From [Candidatus Thermochlorobacteriaceae] bacterium GBChlB (lineage in GTDB: Bacteria > Bacteroidota > Chlorobiia > Chlorobiales > Thermochlorobacteraceae): a stretch of 64,000 nt of DNA. Numbering within the stretch: position 1 is the stretch's first letter; each line of letters starts with the position of its first letter. Location: the NCBI GenBank assembly GCA_000724175.1, contig JPGV01000007.1, positions 1 to 64,000 of the forward strand. The letters run 5' to 3'. Below the pieces are notes generated by a model that saw only the letters and a program-made list of their open reading frames with translations, had not been told where the DNA came from and did no database searches. The position numbers were made by a program, and so were the translations under genes. Positions 27,182 through 35,625 of the stretch are shown piece after piece.

Positions 27182-27214
27182 AAAAAAGCCTGCAGCAGTG
27201 CGTGCTTGCAGGCT
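27182..27214 (-). terminator. Intrinsic terminator of the tetR-efflux operon
   Basis: Read on the minus strand, AGCCTGCA pairs with TGCAGGCT across a 12-base loop and is followed by TTTTTT. It lies 35 bases past the stop of the RND pump gene at 27249. Confidence 0.8.
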
Positions 27215-27248
27215 TCGAGACAAAATGATGAAACGGCGCGTCGTTTGT

Positions 27249-30200
27249 TCACACAGTCGGGCGTAGGTTTGGCACAAGGGCATCTCCCGCCGCGTCGTCA
27301 GTGTTTTCCATCTTAGGCGGAATGAGTTGATACATCACAGGCGTAACCAGTCGCGCCAAGAGCGTCGATGAAATCAAACCGCCAATGATGACAATTGCAA
27401 GCGGCGAATAAAGCGCCGAGCCTTCAACTGCAATGGGAATCAAGCCGCCGATTGCCGTCGCGCTCGTGAGCAAGACCGGCACGAATCGAATTTGTCCTGC
27501 CTTCAAAACCGCGTCGTGAATCGACAAACCTTGTGCGCGAAGCTGGTTGGTAAAGTCGACCAAAAGAATCGAAGTTTTCACCTCAATGCCGATGAGTGCG
27601 ATGAAGCCAATCACTGCCGTAAATGACAGCGAGTTTCCCGTGAGAAGCAACGCGACAAGCCCGCCAACCACGCCGAGCGGCACCACGCTAAGGACGATGA
27701 GCGTGCTGGTGAATCCGCCGAACTCCAAAACAAGCGTTGCCATGACGCCAAAGACCGCAATCAAAATTGCCGTGCCAAGTCCGCCGAAACTTTCTTGCCG
27801 ACTTTCGATTTCACCCGCAGCCACATAGCGATAGCCGCTTGGGAACGGATACGCATCGAGTTTCGCCAGAATCGCTTTTGTAACGCGGTCAGTGTTGTAG
27901 CCTGTTTTCACATACGCCGTGAGCGTTACGCTGCGCTCTTTGTTGTAGTGATTGATTTTCGTGGGCGAGGCTTTGAACTCCGTCGTTGCCAATTGGCGAA
28001 GCGGGATTGGCATGCCGGTTACAGACGACACATAAATTTTATCGAGCGCATCGAGCGAGGGTTTTCCGTCGTGCGGCAAGACAAGGTTGATGTTGTATTC
28101 ATCGCCGTCCTCTTCTCGAAATTTGCCAATCGTCAAGCCCGCGATGGCGAGCCGCACCATGCGGTTAATTTCGGCAATCGGCACGCCGAACATGCCCGCT
28201 TTCTCGCGGTCGATGTTCACTTTCAAATCCGTTTTCGTCAACCGAACCGGATTATTGATGTAAATCGTGCCGTCGGTCTCGAAGTAGAGTAGCTCGACGT
28301 CGGCGGCAATGCGTTTGAGCGTATCGAGATTTTCGCCCACGAGCCGCATGGCAATCGGCGCGTCAATCGGTGGTCCGTTTTCAAATTCTTTAAGCTCGAT
28401 TTTCGCATTCGGATAGCGTGCAAACTGCGCCCGAAGCTCATCGTAAAATTTCGGCGTGGCGTTTCCGTCGTAATGCCTGACTTGCCCGAAAATTTCCGCC
28501 AGGTTGTTCTGCTCGTTTTTTGGAATCACGTTGTAATAAATCTGCGGATTTCCCTTGCCGACGTTGGTCATGAAGTGTTCAATCTCCGAACTCTCCGCAA
28601 GAATTTTCTCGACGAACTGTGCCGCTTTGTCGGTCTCCGAGAGCGCCGAGCCTTCGGGCGTTTCAATGCTGATGAGGAACTGCGGCGTGCCTGCCTTCGG
28701 AAATAAACTGAACCCGACCACTGGCACAATCGCTAAACTCGCCGCAAACAATCCAAACGCGATAATCAACGTCGTGCGCGGATTGGCAAGCGACCAATCG
28801 AGCAATCGGCGATACGACCAATCGATAAACCGATTGAGCAGTTGCAGAAACACATTGCCGTGTTCGTCTTTTTCTTCTTTGAGCAGGCGGCTGGCAAGGA
28901 ACGGAATGATGGTCAGCGAGACGACGAGCGAGGCGAAAATCGTTACGACCACCGCAACGGGCAAACTGCGAATATATTTTCCAGAACCGCCGGGCAAAAA
29001 CAGCATCGGCAAAAATGCAAAGATGAGCGTCGCCGTTGCACCCAAGACCGCCGCGCTGATTTGCTTCGTGGCTTCAACCGCCGCCTTGACGGGCGTGTAT
29101 CCCATTCGCAGAAACCGTGAGATGTTTTCGACCACGACGATGGAGTCGTCGACGAGCAAGCCCAACGCAATCACAAAGCCGACGATGGACAGCCCGTTGA
29201 TGTTGAAGCCAAAGGAATCCATCATAAAGAGTCCCATCAGAAGCGAGAGCGGAATAGAGACCATCACGATAATCGAGGCGCGGAAACCAAGCGGCAAAAG
29301 CGTGAGCAGCACCAGCGCAATGGCGATGAGAAAATCGCGCGACAAGCCGCCGATGCGATGCTCGACATTTTTAGATTGGTCGAAGCCGCGTTCCAATTTC
29401 ACATCGGGCGGCAATGTTTTTTCAAACGCGACGAGTTCCTTCTCTAAGCCTTCGCGCACTTTGAAAATGTTCACGCCCTCTTTTTGATTGGCGGTAACGA
29501 ACACCGCCCGTTTGCCGTTGAACCTGCCGATGTAATTTTCCTCTTCGTAATTCCAATTCACGTCGGCGATGTCTTGCAGATACACGACGGAGCCTTGCGC
29601 CGCGCCGACGACCGTGCGCTTTATTTCATCGAGCGTCTTAAAATTGCCGCTCGTTTTAATGTTGAATTTTTTTGCGCCGATATCGACACTGCCGCCTGGA
29701 ATGTTCGAGTTGCCCGCCTGCACCAATTGAATCACTTGGTTCGTCGATAAGCGGAGTTGCGCCACCTTCTCGAGGTTAATCGAGAGCCGGACTTCACGTT
29801 TCGGAAAGGCATGCGTTTCGGATTCCTTGACACCGCCGACGGTTTCCAAACGGGTTTTTAACTTATCAGCAAAGTCGTCGAGCGTTTTATACGACGCGGT
29901 TTCGGAGACGAGCGCCGATTGCAAAATGTTCACGTTCGTCGTGTTGAACTTCGTTACATCGAGACTGAGCAAATCCTGCGGCAACGTTGGACGAATCGAA
30001 TTAATCTGACGCAAGACATCATCGTATTTTTTATCAGCGTCGGTATTGACGTCGAACTCAACACCCACAAGCATCAAGCCGTCGTCCGCTTCCGACTTAA
30101 TGCCTTTTACATCGTCCAATTCAGCCAATGCATCTTCAATCGGGTCGATGAGTAGCTGCTCAATATCGGCGGGACTTGCGCCCGGATAAACGGCCACGAT

Positions 30201-30338
30201 GACCGCACCCGGCGTCGAGAATTGCGGGTCTTCGGAGCGCGAGATGTTCAAGAATGAACTCACGCCTATCGCCGTCAGTGCCAGAAAGGCAATGATGGTG
30301 AATTGATAATTTTTGACCGAAAGCTCTGCGAGTTTCAT
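27249..30338 (-). CDS. RND efflux pump (second, AcrB/MdtC-like)
   Basis: The 1029-residue inner-membrane RND pump has both porter domains and the GLLVDDSIVVVENISRF proton-relay helix. It differs from the pump at 8.4 kb in its first periplasmic region (RSEDPQFSTPGAVIVAVYPGA), which places it with pumps of the MdtBC/acriflavin-resistance type rather than MexB. It is the last gene of a five-gene operon, 34 bases after the adaptor, and is followed by a terminator. The substrate is unknown. Confidence 0.92.
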   Translation of the reverse strand: MKLAELSVKNYQFTIIAFLALTAIGVSSFLNISRSEDPQFSTPGAVIVAVYPGASPADIEQLLIDPIEDALAELDDVKGIKSEADDGLMLVGVEFDVNTDADKKYDDVLRQINSIRPTLPQDLLSLDVTKFNTTNVNILQSALVSETASYKTLDDFADKLKTRLETVGGVKESETHAFPKREVRLSINLEKVAQLRLSTNQVIQLVQAGNSNIPGGSVDIGAKKFNIKTSGNFKTLDEIKRTVVGAAQGSVVYLQDIADVNWNYEEENYIGRFNGKRAVFVTANQKEGVNIFKVREGLEKELVAFEKTLPPDVKLERGFDQSKNVEHRIGGLSRDFLIAIALVLLTLLPLGFRASIIVMVSIPLSLLMGLFMMDSFGFNINGLSIVGFVIALGLLVDDSIVVVENISRFLRMGYTPVKAAVEATKQISAAVLGATATLIFAFLPMLFLPGGSGKYIRSLPVAVVVTIFASLVVSLTIIPFLASRLLKEEKDEHGNVFLQLLNRFIDWSYRRLLDWSLANPRTTLIIAFGLFAASLAIVPVVGFSLFPKAGTPQFLISIETPEGSALSETDKAAQFVEKILAESSEIEHFMTNVGKGNPQIYYNVIPKNEQNNLAEIFGQVRHYDGNATPKFYDELRAQFARYPNAKIELKEFENGPPIDAPIAMRLVGENLDTLKRIAADVELLYFETDGTIYINNPVRLTKTDLKVNIDREKAGMFGVPIAEINRMVRLAIAGLTIGKFREEDGDEYNINLVLPHDGKPSLDALDKIYVSSVTGMPIPLRQLATTEFKASPTKINHYNKERSVTLTAYVKTGYNTDRVTKAILAKLDAYPFPSGYRYVAAGEIESRQESFGGLGTAILIAVFGVMATLVLEFGGFTSTLIVLSVVPLGVVGGLVALLLTGNSLSFTAVIGFIALIGIEVKTSILLVDFTNQLRAQGLSIHDAVLKAGQIRFVPVLLTSATAIGGLIPIAVEGSALYSPLAIVIIGGLISSTLLARLVTPVMYQLIPPKMENTDDAAGDALVPNLRPTV

Positions 30339-30372
30339 AATGGTAATCGGTTTAAGCGTTTTTGAAATCGTT

Positions 30373-31446
30373 TTATTTCACCGAAAGCGTCTCGCTTTTC
30401 AGCGTCGTAACCAGCACGCCATCTTTGAGATATGCCGCACCGTCGGTAATCACACGGTCGACATTTTCAAGCCCTTTGCTCACGGCAAGTTGATTGCCCG
30501 TAATGAAGGCGACTTTAACGCTCACCTTTTGAGCCTTGTCGTTGCTCACGGTATAGACATTGCCCGAATTTTTATCGCCCTCAATGAACGACTCAATCGG
30601 CACAAGCGCGACCGTTTGTTTTTGAGACGGCTCAATCAGGACTTTCGCCGTCAAGCCGGAGAGCAACCGCGCGCCCTTCGGGTCGAGCCGCAGCTCGACA
30701 TCATAAACGCCCGTCATCGGCGAAGCGGCGCCGGCAATTGCAGATACCGTTGCGCTGAACACCATGTCGGGAAAAGCGTCCATCGTAACCTCAGCGTTGT
30801 CGCCCAAACGCACGCGCACGGCATCGCGGTCGGCGAGACCAACTTTGACGACCCAGCCTTGTCCCGCGTCAGCAAGCAGCAGAATCGGCGCGCCCGGACT
30901 TGTCAGTTCGTTTTCTTCCGCGAACCGTTTTAAAACTTTGCCGCTCGACGGCGCATAAATCGAGGCGTATTGTTGATTGAACTTGGCAATCGTGAGCGCG
31001 GATTTAGCGACCTCAAATCCCGTCGTTGCGTCCTGCAATTGCTCAAGCGTCGCAACGCTGTCGCCGTAAAGGTTCTTTGCGCGGCTCAAATCGCGCTCCG
31101 CTTTTTCAAAAGCGTTTTGCGCCTGATTAACCTGCGCGTTGATTTCGGAAAGTTTCAGCGTTGCGAGCAATTGACCTTTGCGAACCGCTTGACCTTCCTT
31201 AACGTAAATTTTCTCGATGATGCCGCCGATTTTGAACGAGAGCCGCGACTCTTCTTTGCTCGCCGCCATACCGACGGCACGAATCGGTTCGGCAAGTTCG
31301 GCGCGTTCCACCGGCACAGTGCGCACCGATACGGCGCGTTCTTGCTCCGCCATGGCGCTTTTCGTTTCTTTTGAGGAACAGCCTGTCGAGACTTGTAAAA
31401 ACAAGCCAAGTGAGGCGATAGCGATAATGTATGACGTCGTTTTCAT
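30373..31446 (-). CDS. RND periplasmic adaptor lipoprotein
   Basis: The 357-residue MFP-family adaptor begins with a signal peptide and a lipobox (STGC, Cys near 23), so it is probably anchored to the membrane by lipid. The lipoyl half-motifs are GGIIEKIYVKEGQAVRKGQLLATL and the returning YAPSSGKVLKRFAEENELTSPG. A coiled coil lies between (about residues 95-140). It sits 23 bases after tolC and 34 before the pump gene, so it is the dedicated adaptor of this system. Confidence 0.92.
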   Translation of the reverse strand: MKTTSYIIAIASLGLFLQVSTGCSSKETKSAMAEQERAVSVRTVPVERAELAEPIRAVGMAASKEESRLSFKIGGIIEKIYVKEGQAVRKGQLLATLKLSEINAQVNQAQNAFEKAERDLSRAKNLYGDSVATLEQLQDATTGFEVAKSALTIAKFNQQYASIYAPSSGKVLKRFAEENELTSPGAPILLLADAGQGWVVKVGLADRDAVRVRLGDNAEVTMDAFPDMVFSATVSAIAGAASPMTGVYDVELRLDPKGARLLSGLTAKVLIEPSQKQTVALVPIESFIEGDKNSGNVYTVSNDKAQKVSVKVAFITGNQLAVSKGLENVDRVITDGAAYLKDGVLVTTLKSETLSVK

Positions 31447-31469
31447 GGTTGGAATATCCTTATCGATGA

Positions 31470-32822
31470 TTAGTTATTGAGTTTGTAAAGCCCAGCCGCG
31501 CGTTCCATCTCTACTTGTTTGATGAAATAGTCGTAGCGCGTGATGATTTCGTTGATGCCAGCATTGGTGTAAGCGGTTCGCGCCTCGAGATACTCGACTT
31601 GCGCTGCCTTACCTTGCTCATATTTTTTAGCGATGAGCTCAAACGATTTTTGCGCGGCAAGCAATCGGTCGCTCGCGGTTTGAATTGCTTGCTTGGCAAC
31701 GCGCACGTCGTTGTGCGCTTGTCGAACTTGGAGCGCGATTAAATTTTCCGTGTCGGCGAGCTGTGTTTCCAACCGCTTGGTCTCAATGATAGCTTGCTGA
31801 CGCTTTGCGTCGTCCTGAAATCCGTTGAAGATGTTCCACTGCGCAACGAGCGACGCGGTAAAAAAATCTTGTCCCGACCGAAAATCATATCGATTGCCTT
31901 GAAAGCCGTAGTCAATGCCGAGCGAGAGCGTCGGGAAAAAATTTGCTGTGTTGATGCTCACGCTCGTTTCCGACGCCGCAATGCCCGCTTTGAGCTGCAT
32001 AAGTTCCTCGCGCAAACTCTTCGCTTTGGCTTGCGCGTCGTCGAGCGACATCGTCAGTTCCTCTGCGAGCGCATCGTCCGCAATCGCTTGTATTTCCGAG
32101 CCGAGCGGGCGTGCGAGCAGATAGTTGAAGTATTGCGCGGCGGCGTCTTGCTGGCGCTCCGCATCGGCTAATTTTTGCTTCACGTCCGAAAGCTCCGCTT
32201 TGGCGCGATAGAGTGCGTCAAGCGTCGCTTTTTGATTCGCCACCAGCCGCTCATTGACGCGCACATTTTCATCTAAAAGCGGCAGAGTTTTTTCATACAG
32301 CTCGACGACGCGCGTGGTTTTGGCATGAGTCAAATACGCTGTTTTGATTTTCGCCGCAAGGTCGCGCTCCGAAACATGCGTCGCCGCTTCGGTTGCGTTG
32401 TAGAGGCTGTTTTGAATTTGGTAATTGAACAGCACATTCGGCTGCAAGAGCGGCTGCGTAATGCTCACTTTGGTTTCCTGACGGAGCGGCAAACGGAAAT
32501 CGAGATCCGTCGGAAACGCCGATGAATTCGTCAGCTGATTGAGCGCGGCATAAGCCGGGTTGAGCGCGTCGCCCAAGTTGACGACGTTACCGCCGAGCTG
32601 CGTGTATCGAGCGTTGAGCGTTACCGACGGCATGAAAAGTCCGCTCGCTTGGCGAACCGACTGTCCGCTTTTTTCAAGCATCAACTTTTGTTGCTTCAGC
32701 GCAAGATTATTTGCCAAACCTTCTCGCACATAGTCGTCGAGCGAAAGACGCGGTTGCCCATGCGCCATTGCCGCAAGCATCAGTAGAGCAGGCATCGTCC
32801 GAAGTATCACTGCGTAGTTCAT
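31470..32822 (-). CDS. TolC-family outer-membrane efflux channel
   Basis: The 450-residue protein has a signal peptide ending near HGQP and the two OEP repeats that form the TolC barrel and helical tunnel. Typical family segments are LSLDDYVREGLANNLALKQQKL near the start, long coiled helices (AVELYEKTL..VRVNERLVANQKA), and LVAQWNIFNGFQDDAKRQQAI in the second repeat. It is the only TolC-type protein in the window and may serve both RND systems. A candidate TetR operator ends 20 bases before its start codon. Confidence 0.92.
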   Translation of the reverse strand: MNYAVILRTMPALLMLAAMAHGQPRLSLDDYVREGLANNLALKQQKLMLEKSGQSVRQASGLFMPSVTLNARYTQLGGNVVNLGDALNPAYAALNQLTNSSAFPTDLDFRLPLRQETKVSITQPLLQPNVLFNYQIQNSLYNATEAATHVSERDLAAKIKTAYLTHAKTTRVVELYEKTLPLLDENVRVNERLVANQKATLDALYRAKAELSDVKQKLADAERQQDAAAQYFNYLLARPLGSEIQAIADDALAEELTMSLDDAQAKAKSLREELMQLKAGIAASETSVSINTANFFPTLSLGIDYGFQGNRYDFRSGQDFFTASLVAQWNIFNGFQDDAKRQQAIIETKRLETQLADTENLIALQVRQAHNDVRVAKQAIQTASDRLLAAQKSFELIAKKYEQGKAAQVEYLEARTAYTNAGINEIITRYDYFIKQVEMERAAGLYKLNN

Positions 32823-32841
32823 GTTGATTTAAGTTTAAGAG

Positions 32842-32856
32842 TTGAACATTGTTTAA
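32842..32856 (-). promoter_or_regulatory. Candidate TetR operator before tolC
   Basis: The 15-base imperfect palindrome TTGAACATTGTTTAA, given as the plus strand, is repeated exactly in front of the DUF2147 gene and in variant form before tetR. The edge is 20 bases from the tolC ATG. Confidence 0.65.
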
Positions 32857-32872
32857 TAAATGGTCAAAAAAA

Positions 32873-33295
32873 TTATTTTGCTCTTGTCCATTTCTCAGTT
32901 CTGCCAAAAAGCGAGATTCCAACGTAGCCGCGCAAACTCAGTGTGTTGGCATCTTCGAGCGAAACAAACAAGTTGTATTCGTTGCCGCTATGCGGGTCGT
33001 AGATGTTGCCGTCGCCCCAGTCGTTTTCGCCTTTGAACTTCAAGCCTTTGAGAATATCCAGTCCCAAGAGTGGACGGGTCCGCAATTCAAGTTTCGGATT
33101 TTTAGAGTCGAGACTGTCCGCGCCGCCCTTGCCACCGACGATTCTGCCGTAGTAAAGCGCGCCTCGTTTGTAAATCTCGACGAGCCCGCTTTTATCGGCG
33201 GTCAGCCATTTGCCACAGATGTCGTCGGGACTCTTTTGAGCCAAGCCACTCGGCGCCGAAAGCATCAGTGCAAGAAGAAAAATTGTTGTTTTCAT
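32873..33295 (-). CDS. Exported DUF2147 protein
   Basis: The 140-residue protein has a signal peptide (MKTTIFLLALMLSAPSGLAQ) and a DUF2147 body, probably a small beta-barrel in the periplasm: ICGKWLTADKSGLVEIYKRGALYYGRIVGG, then ILKGLKFKGENDWGDGNIYDP and LRGYVGISLFGRTEKWTR. The trp-containing GKW and the final FGRTEKW are the usual family landmarks. The start at 33295 is preferred; a Met nine codons upstream lies inside the operator candidate. It sits between tetR and tolC, so it is probably part of the efflux response. The biochemical function is unknown. Confidence 0.88.
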   Translation of the reverse strand: MKTTIFLLALMLSAPSGLAQKSPDDICGKWLTADKSGLVEIYKRGALYYGRIVGGKGGADSLDSKNPKLELRTRPLLGLDILKGLKFKGENDWGDGNIYDPHSGNEYNLFVSLEDANTLSLRGYVGISLFGRTEKWTRAK

Positions 33296-33314
33296 AGCAT
33301 TTCTTGTTTTAATT

Positions 33315-33329
33315 TTGAACATTGTTTAA
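33315..33329 (-). promoter_or_regulatory. Candidate TetR operator before the DUF2147 gene
   Basis: The plus-strand sequence TTGAACATTGTTTAA is identical to the copy before tolC and again lies exactly 20 bases before a start codon. It falls between the tetR stop and the DUF2147 start. Confidence 0.65.
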
Positions 33330-33345
33330 TTAAGAAATAAAAAAA

Positions 33346-33975
33346 TTAGCGACTTTTTTTGACAGGTTTAAGCATCATAGATTCTACGACAAAACGGTGT
33401 CCGCCGTGAATGAGATGCGGCAACTGCTCCTCTGGAAACATCAGCAACCGCTTGCGGATAAGTAGGGACGCCGTGCCATGAACCATTGACCAAATCGCCA
33501 ATGAAACTGCATCGACATCGCCCTTTGCTAAGTAGCCTTTGTCCATACAATCCTTAACGCAGTAACGCAAGAGGTCAAACGACCGATACCCAACGTGCCA
33601 ACTGTCCATCTCTTGAATTTTCTTACCAGTGGCGTTGGTGATGAACATTAAGTCGTAGTATTCCTGATTTTCTGTGGCAAACTTCATATAGGCGTCGCCC
33701 AATGCAAAAAGCCGCTCGGCGGGATTAACGATGCTTAGAACAACTTTTTTCGCGTCATAAAACTTCTCGAAAGCCTCGAGATGAAGGGCGTAAAGAATCT
33801 CGTCTTTGTCTTTGAAGTAAGAATAAATTGCGCCGGGTGTGTATTCAATCGCGTCGGCGATGTTGCGAATCGTTACACTCTCGTAGCCTTGCTGCGTAAA
33901 GAGGTGCATTGACGCATCAAGAATCCGTCGACGGATCTCCTCTTTTTCGCGTTGTCGTCGTTGTAAGCTGCCCAT
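33346..33975 (-). CDS. TetR-family transcriptional regulator
   Basis: The 209-residue regulator has an N-terminal HTH: RRILDASMHLFTQQGYESVTIRNIADAIEYTPGAIYSYFKDKDEIL (about residues 14-60), the classic TetR pattern. The C-terminal ligand-binding domain (about 70-205) is helical and divergent, as usual. It heads the operon tetR-DUF2147-tolC-adaptor-RND, so it probably represses its own operon until a pump substrate binds. Operator candidates lie before tetR itself and before the next two genes. Confidence 0.93.
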   Translation of the reverse strand: MGSLQRRQREKEEIRRRILDASMHLFTQQGYESVTIRNIADAIEYTPGAIYSYFKDKDEILYALHLEAFEKFYDAKKVVLSIVNPAERLFALGDAYMKFATENQEYYDLMFITNATGKKIQEMDSWHVGYRSFDLLRYCVKDCMDKGYLAKGDVDAVSLAIWSMVHGTASLLIRKRLLMFPEEQLPHLIHGGHRFVVESMMLKPVKKSR

Positions 33976-34004
33976 TGTATAAAGCGCTGTTCGCTGTTCT
34001 AGTT

Positions 34005-34019
34005 TTGAACGCTATTTAA
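34005..34019 (-). promoter_or_regulatory. Candidate TetR operator before tetR
   Basis: The plus-strand sequence TTGAACGCTATTTAA keeps the TTGAA-N5-TTTAA outer halves of the two downstream copies with a changed centre. It ends 30 bases before the tetR start, as expected for autoregulation. Confidence 0.55.
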
Positions 34020-34210
34020 TTTTCGTATGCAATTTAGAAAAAGTTTCGATATCGTCAAACTTTTTTTACATTTTTTGACAGAAAATTTGTCGGCGAAGTT
34101 CTGTGCTGCTTGCCTTGAAACAATCGACGCAGGTCATCTCCACAATGCTGGGTCGTGTGTCAAAGTGGTGTTGACAAGGGTGTAGCTCGAAAATGGATTG
34201 CGTTGCTACG

Positions 34211-34251
34211 CTCGCAGTAAAATGCTGCGTGAGAGAGCATTGCTCTGCGAG
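34211..34251. repeat. Inverted repeat (bipartite hairpin)
   Basis: CTCGCAG (34211) pairs with CTGCGAG (ending 34251), and inside it AATGCT pairs with AGCATT. No U-run follows on either strand, so it is not a standard terminator. It lies 14 bases past the heptose kinase stop and could stabilise that mRNA's 3' end. Confidence 0.5.
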
Positions 34252-34264
34252 TCCGAGCTAACTT

Positions 34265-35263
34265 TTAGCGGCGGGCAGCGAGCGAATCATGTTCCGCGCA
34301 GAACTCGAAGAGCCTTTGTTTATCTACTGCAACCGCGCCGACCTCGCCGCAAACAATTCCTGCTGCAAAATTGGCGATTTGCGCTGCATCTAAAATGTCT
34401 AATCCCGCCGCAAGTCCCATCGTCAAGATGGCAATCACTGTATCACCTGCGCCAGAGACATCCGCGACTTCCAATGCGACCGACGGAATATGATGCGCCT
34501 TGCCGTTATAGACCGTTGCGCCGCGCTCGCTGCGCGTCAGCACCACATACTTTGACTTGATTTTTTTGTGCAAAAGCTCACACGCCCGCGTAGCATCCTC
34601 GTCGGTATTCGAAAACTTTTGTCCAAACGCATCGGAAATTTCTTTCAGGTTCGGCTTGAAGACCGTGCAGTGTTGATACTCGAAAAAATTGTCGCGCTTT
34701 GGGTCGACTGTTACAGGAACATCGTGCTTTCGCGCCAGTGCAATAACGCGCTTGATGAGCGACTTGGTTAAAACACCTTTGTTGTAATCCTCGAAAATAA
34801 TGGCGTCGAGTTCTGTGATGTGATGCCGAAGTCGGTCGAAGAGATGTCGTTCCGTTTCGGCGGAAATAGGCTTGCGCGTTTCGGAATCAATGCGCACAAT
34901 ATGGTGGTTCTGCGCAATAACGCGCGTCTTCGAGGTCGTTGGTCGCATGGAATCGGTAACTAAAAAATCGGGCGAAAAGCGCTGCGCGGTCATTTCGGCG
35001 ACAAGTTTTGCGCCGTCGTCGTCTTTGCCAATAACGCCGAAAAGCAGCGCATCGCCACCGACAGAATGGATGTTCATCGCCACATTCGCCGCGCCGCCCA
35101 GCCGCACGCCATATTCCGACACATCAATGACCGGAACAGGGGCTTCAGGCGAAATGCGCGAGACGTCGCCGAAAATATATCGGTCAAGCATGACATCGCC
35201 GATAACGGCAATGCGCTGTTTCTCAAAAGACGCAAAGAGCTTCTCAAGTTTTTTATGTTGCAT
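34265..35263 (-). CDS. rfaE1: Heptose 7-phosphate kinase (RfaE1/HldE kinase domain, PfkB family)
   Basis: This enzyme phosphorylates D-glycero-beta-D-manno-heptose 7-phosphate on the way to ADP-heptose for the lipopolysaccharide inner core. The 332-residue protein is a ribokinase-fold kinase: VIGDVMLDRYIFGDVSRISPEAPVPV is the hallmark of RfaE1, GGAANVAMNI is the PfkB N-terminal motif, EDYNKGVL is near the centre and DVSGAGDTVIA holds the catalytic Asp. The nucleotidyltransferase domain that E. coli HldE carries at its C-terminus is absent, so a separate RfaE2 is expected elsewhere. The ATG at 35263 is preferred over one ten codons upstream. Confidence 0.93.
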   Translation of the reverse strand: MQHKKLEKLFASFEKQRIAVIGDVMLDRYIFGDVSRISPEAPVPVIDVSEYGVRLGGAANVAMNIHSVGGDALLFGVIGKDDDGAKLVAEMTAQRFSPDFLVTDSMRPTTSKTRVIAQNHHIVRIDSETRKPISAETERHLFDRLRHHITELDAIIFEDYNKGVLTKSLIKRVIALARKHDVPVTVDPKRDNFFEYQHCTVFKPNLKEISDAFGQKFSNTDEDATRACELLHKKIKSKYVVLTRSERGATVYNGKAHHIPSVALEVADVSGAGDTVIAILTMGLAAGLDILDAAQIANFAAGIVCGEVGAVAVDKQRLFEFCAEHDSLAARR

Positions 35264-35354
35264 AAGTTTTTCAGCGAAGTTCAAAAGAGCCACAAATATA
35301 ACGCACTCGGTGAAGATGAACGAAGCAGGGGAATCGCCAAGGAAAGGCGGTATT

Positions 35355-35378
35355 TCAGTGAGCTTATCAGTGAGCTTA
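35355..35378. repeat. Two direct 12-base repeats
   Basis: TCAGTGAGCTTA occurs twice in a row. It lies just before a group of three hairpins in the divergent gap. No function is evident. Confidence 0.6.
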
Positions 35379-35385
35379 AAAAACG

Positions 35386-35412
35386 AAGAGGCTTCGCATT
35401 GCGAAGCCTCTT
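35386..35412 (-). terminator. Strong hairpin with U-run on the minus strand
   Basis: A perfect 12-base stem AAGAGGCTTCGC/GCGAAGCCTCTT closes a three-base loop. Read on the minus strand it is followed by CGTTTTTT. It would stop minus-strand transcription entering from the right, before the heptose kinase start, though no minus-strand gene lies there. Confidence 0.5.
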
Positions 35413-35420
35413 AGTGCAGA

Positions 35421-35467
35421 GGCAGACGTCCCCCACACCGTCTGCCACAACGGACGGGCGTCCGTTG
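35421..35467. repeat. Two further hairpins beside the terminator-like hairpin
   Basis: GGCAGACG/CGTCTGCC (35421-35446) and CAACGGACG/CGTCCGTTG (35448-35467) are consecutive perfect stems of 8 and 9 bases. The second is followed on the plus strand by CTTTTC. They may form a small structured RNA or bidirectional insulator between the divergent genes. Confidence 0.5.
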
Positions 35468-35625
35468 CTTTTCTGCATCACAATTCTACAACATCGAGAC
35501 GAGTTTTGCAAGTGTCATACAAACTTTTAGAAAAAAAATTTTGCTGTGAAAATCGCGCTTGAATACACGCCGATGAAATGCAAAGATTTTCATTACATTA
35601 CGATTCAACTCAAACAGAGTTAAAG

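Larger units (their letters stand above)
33976..34264. other. Gap between tetR and the heptose kinase gene
   Basis: This 289-base stretch has no convincing gene. It holds the tetR operator copy at 34005-34019, AT-rich sequence that probably contains the tetR promoter, and a hairpin at 34211-34251 near the end of the heptose kinase gene. Confidence 0.6.
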
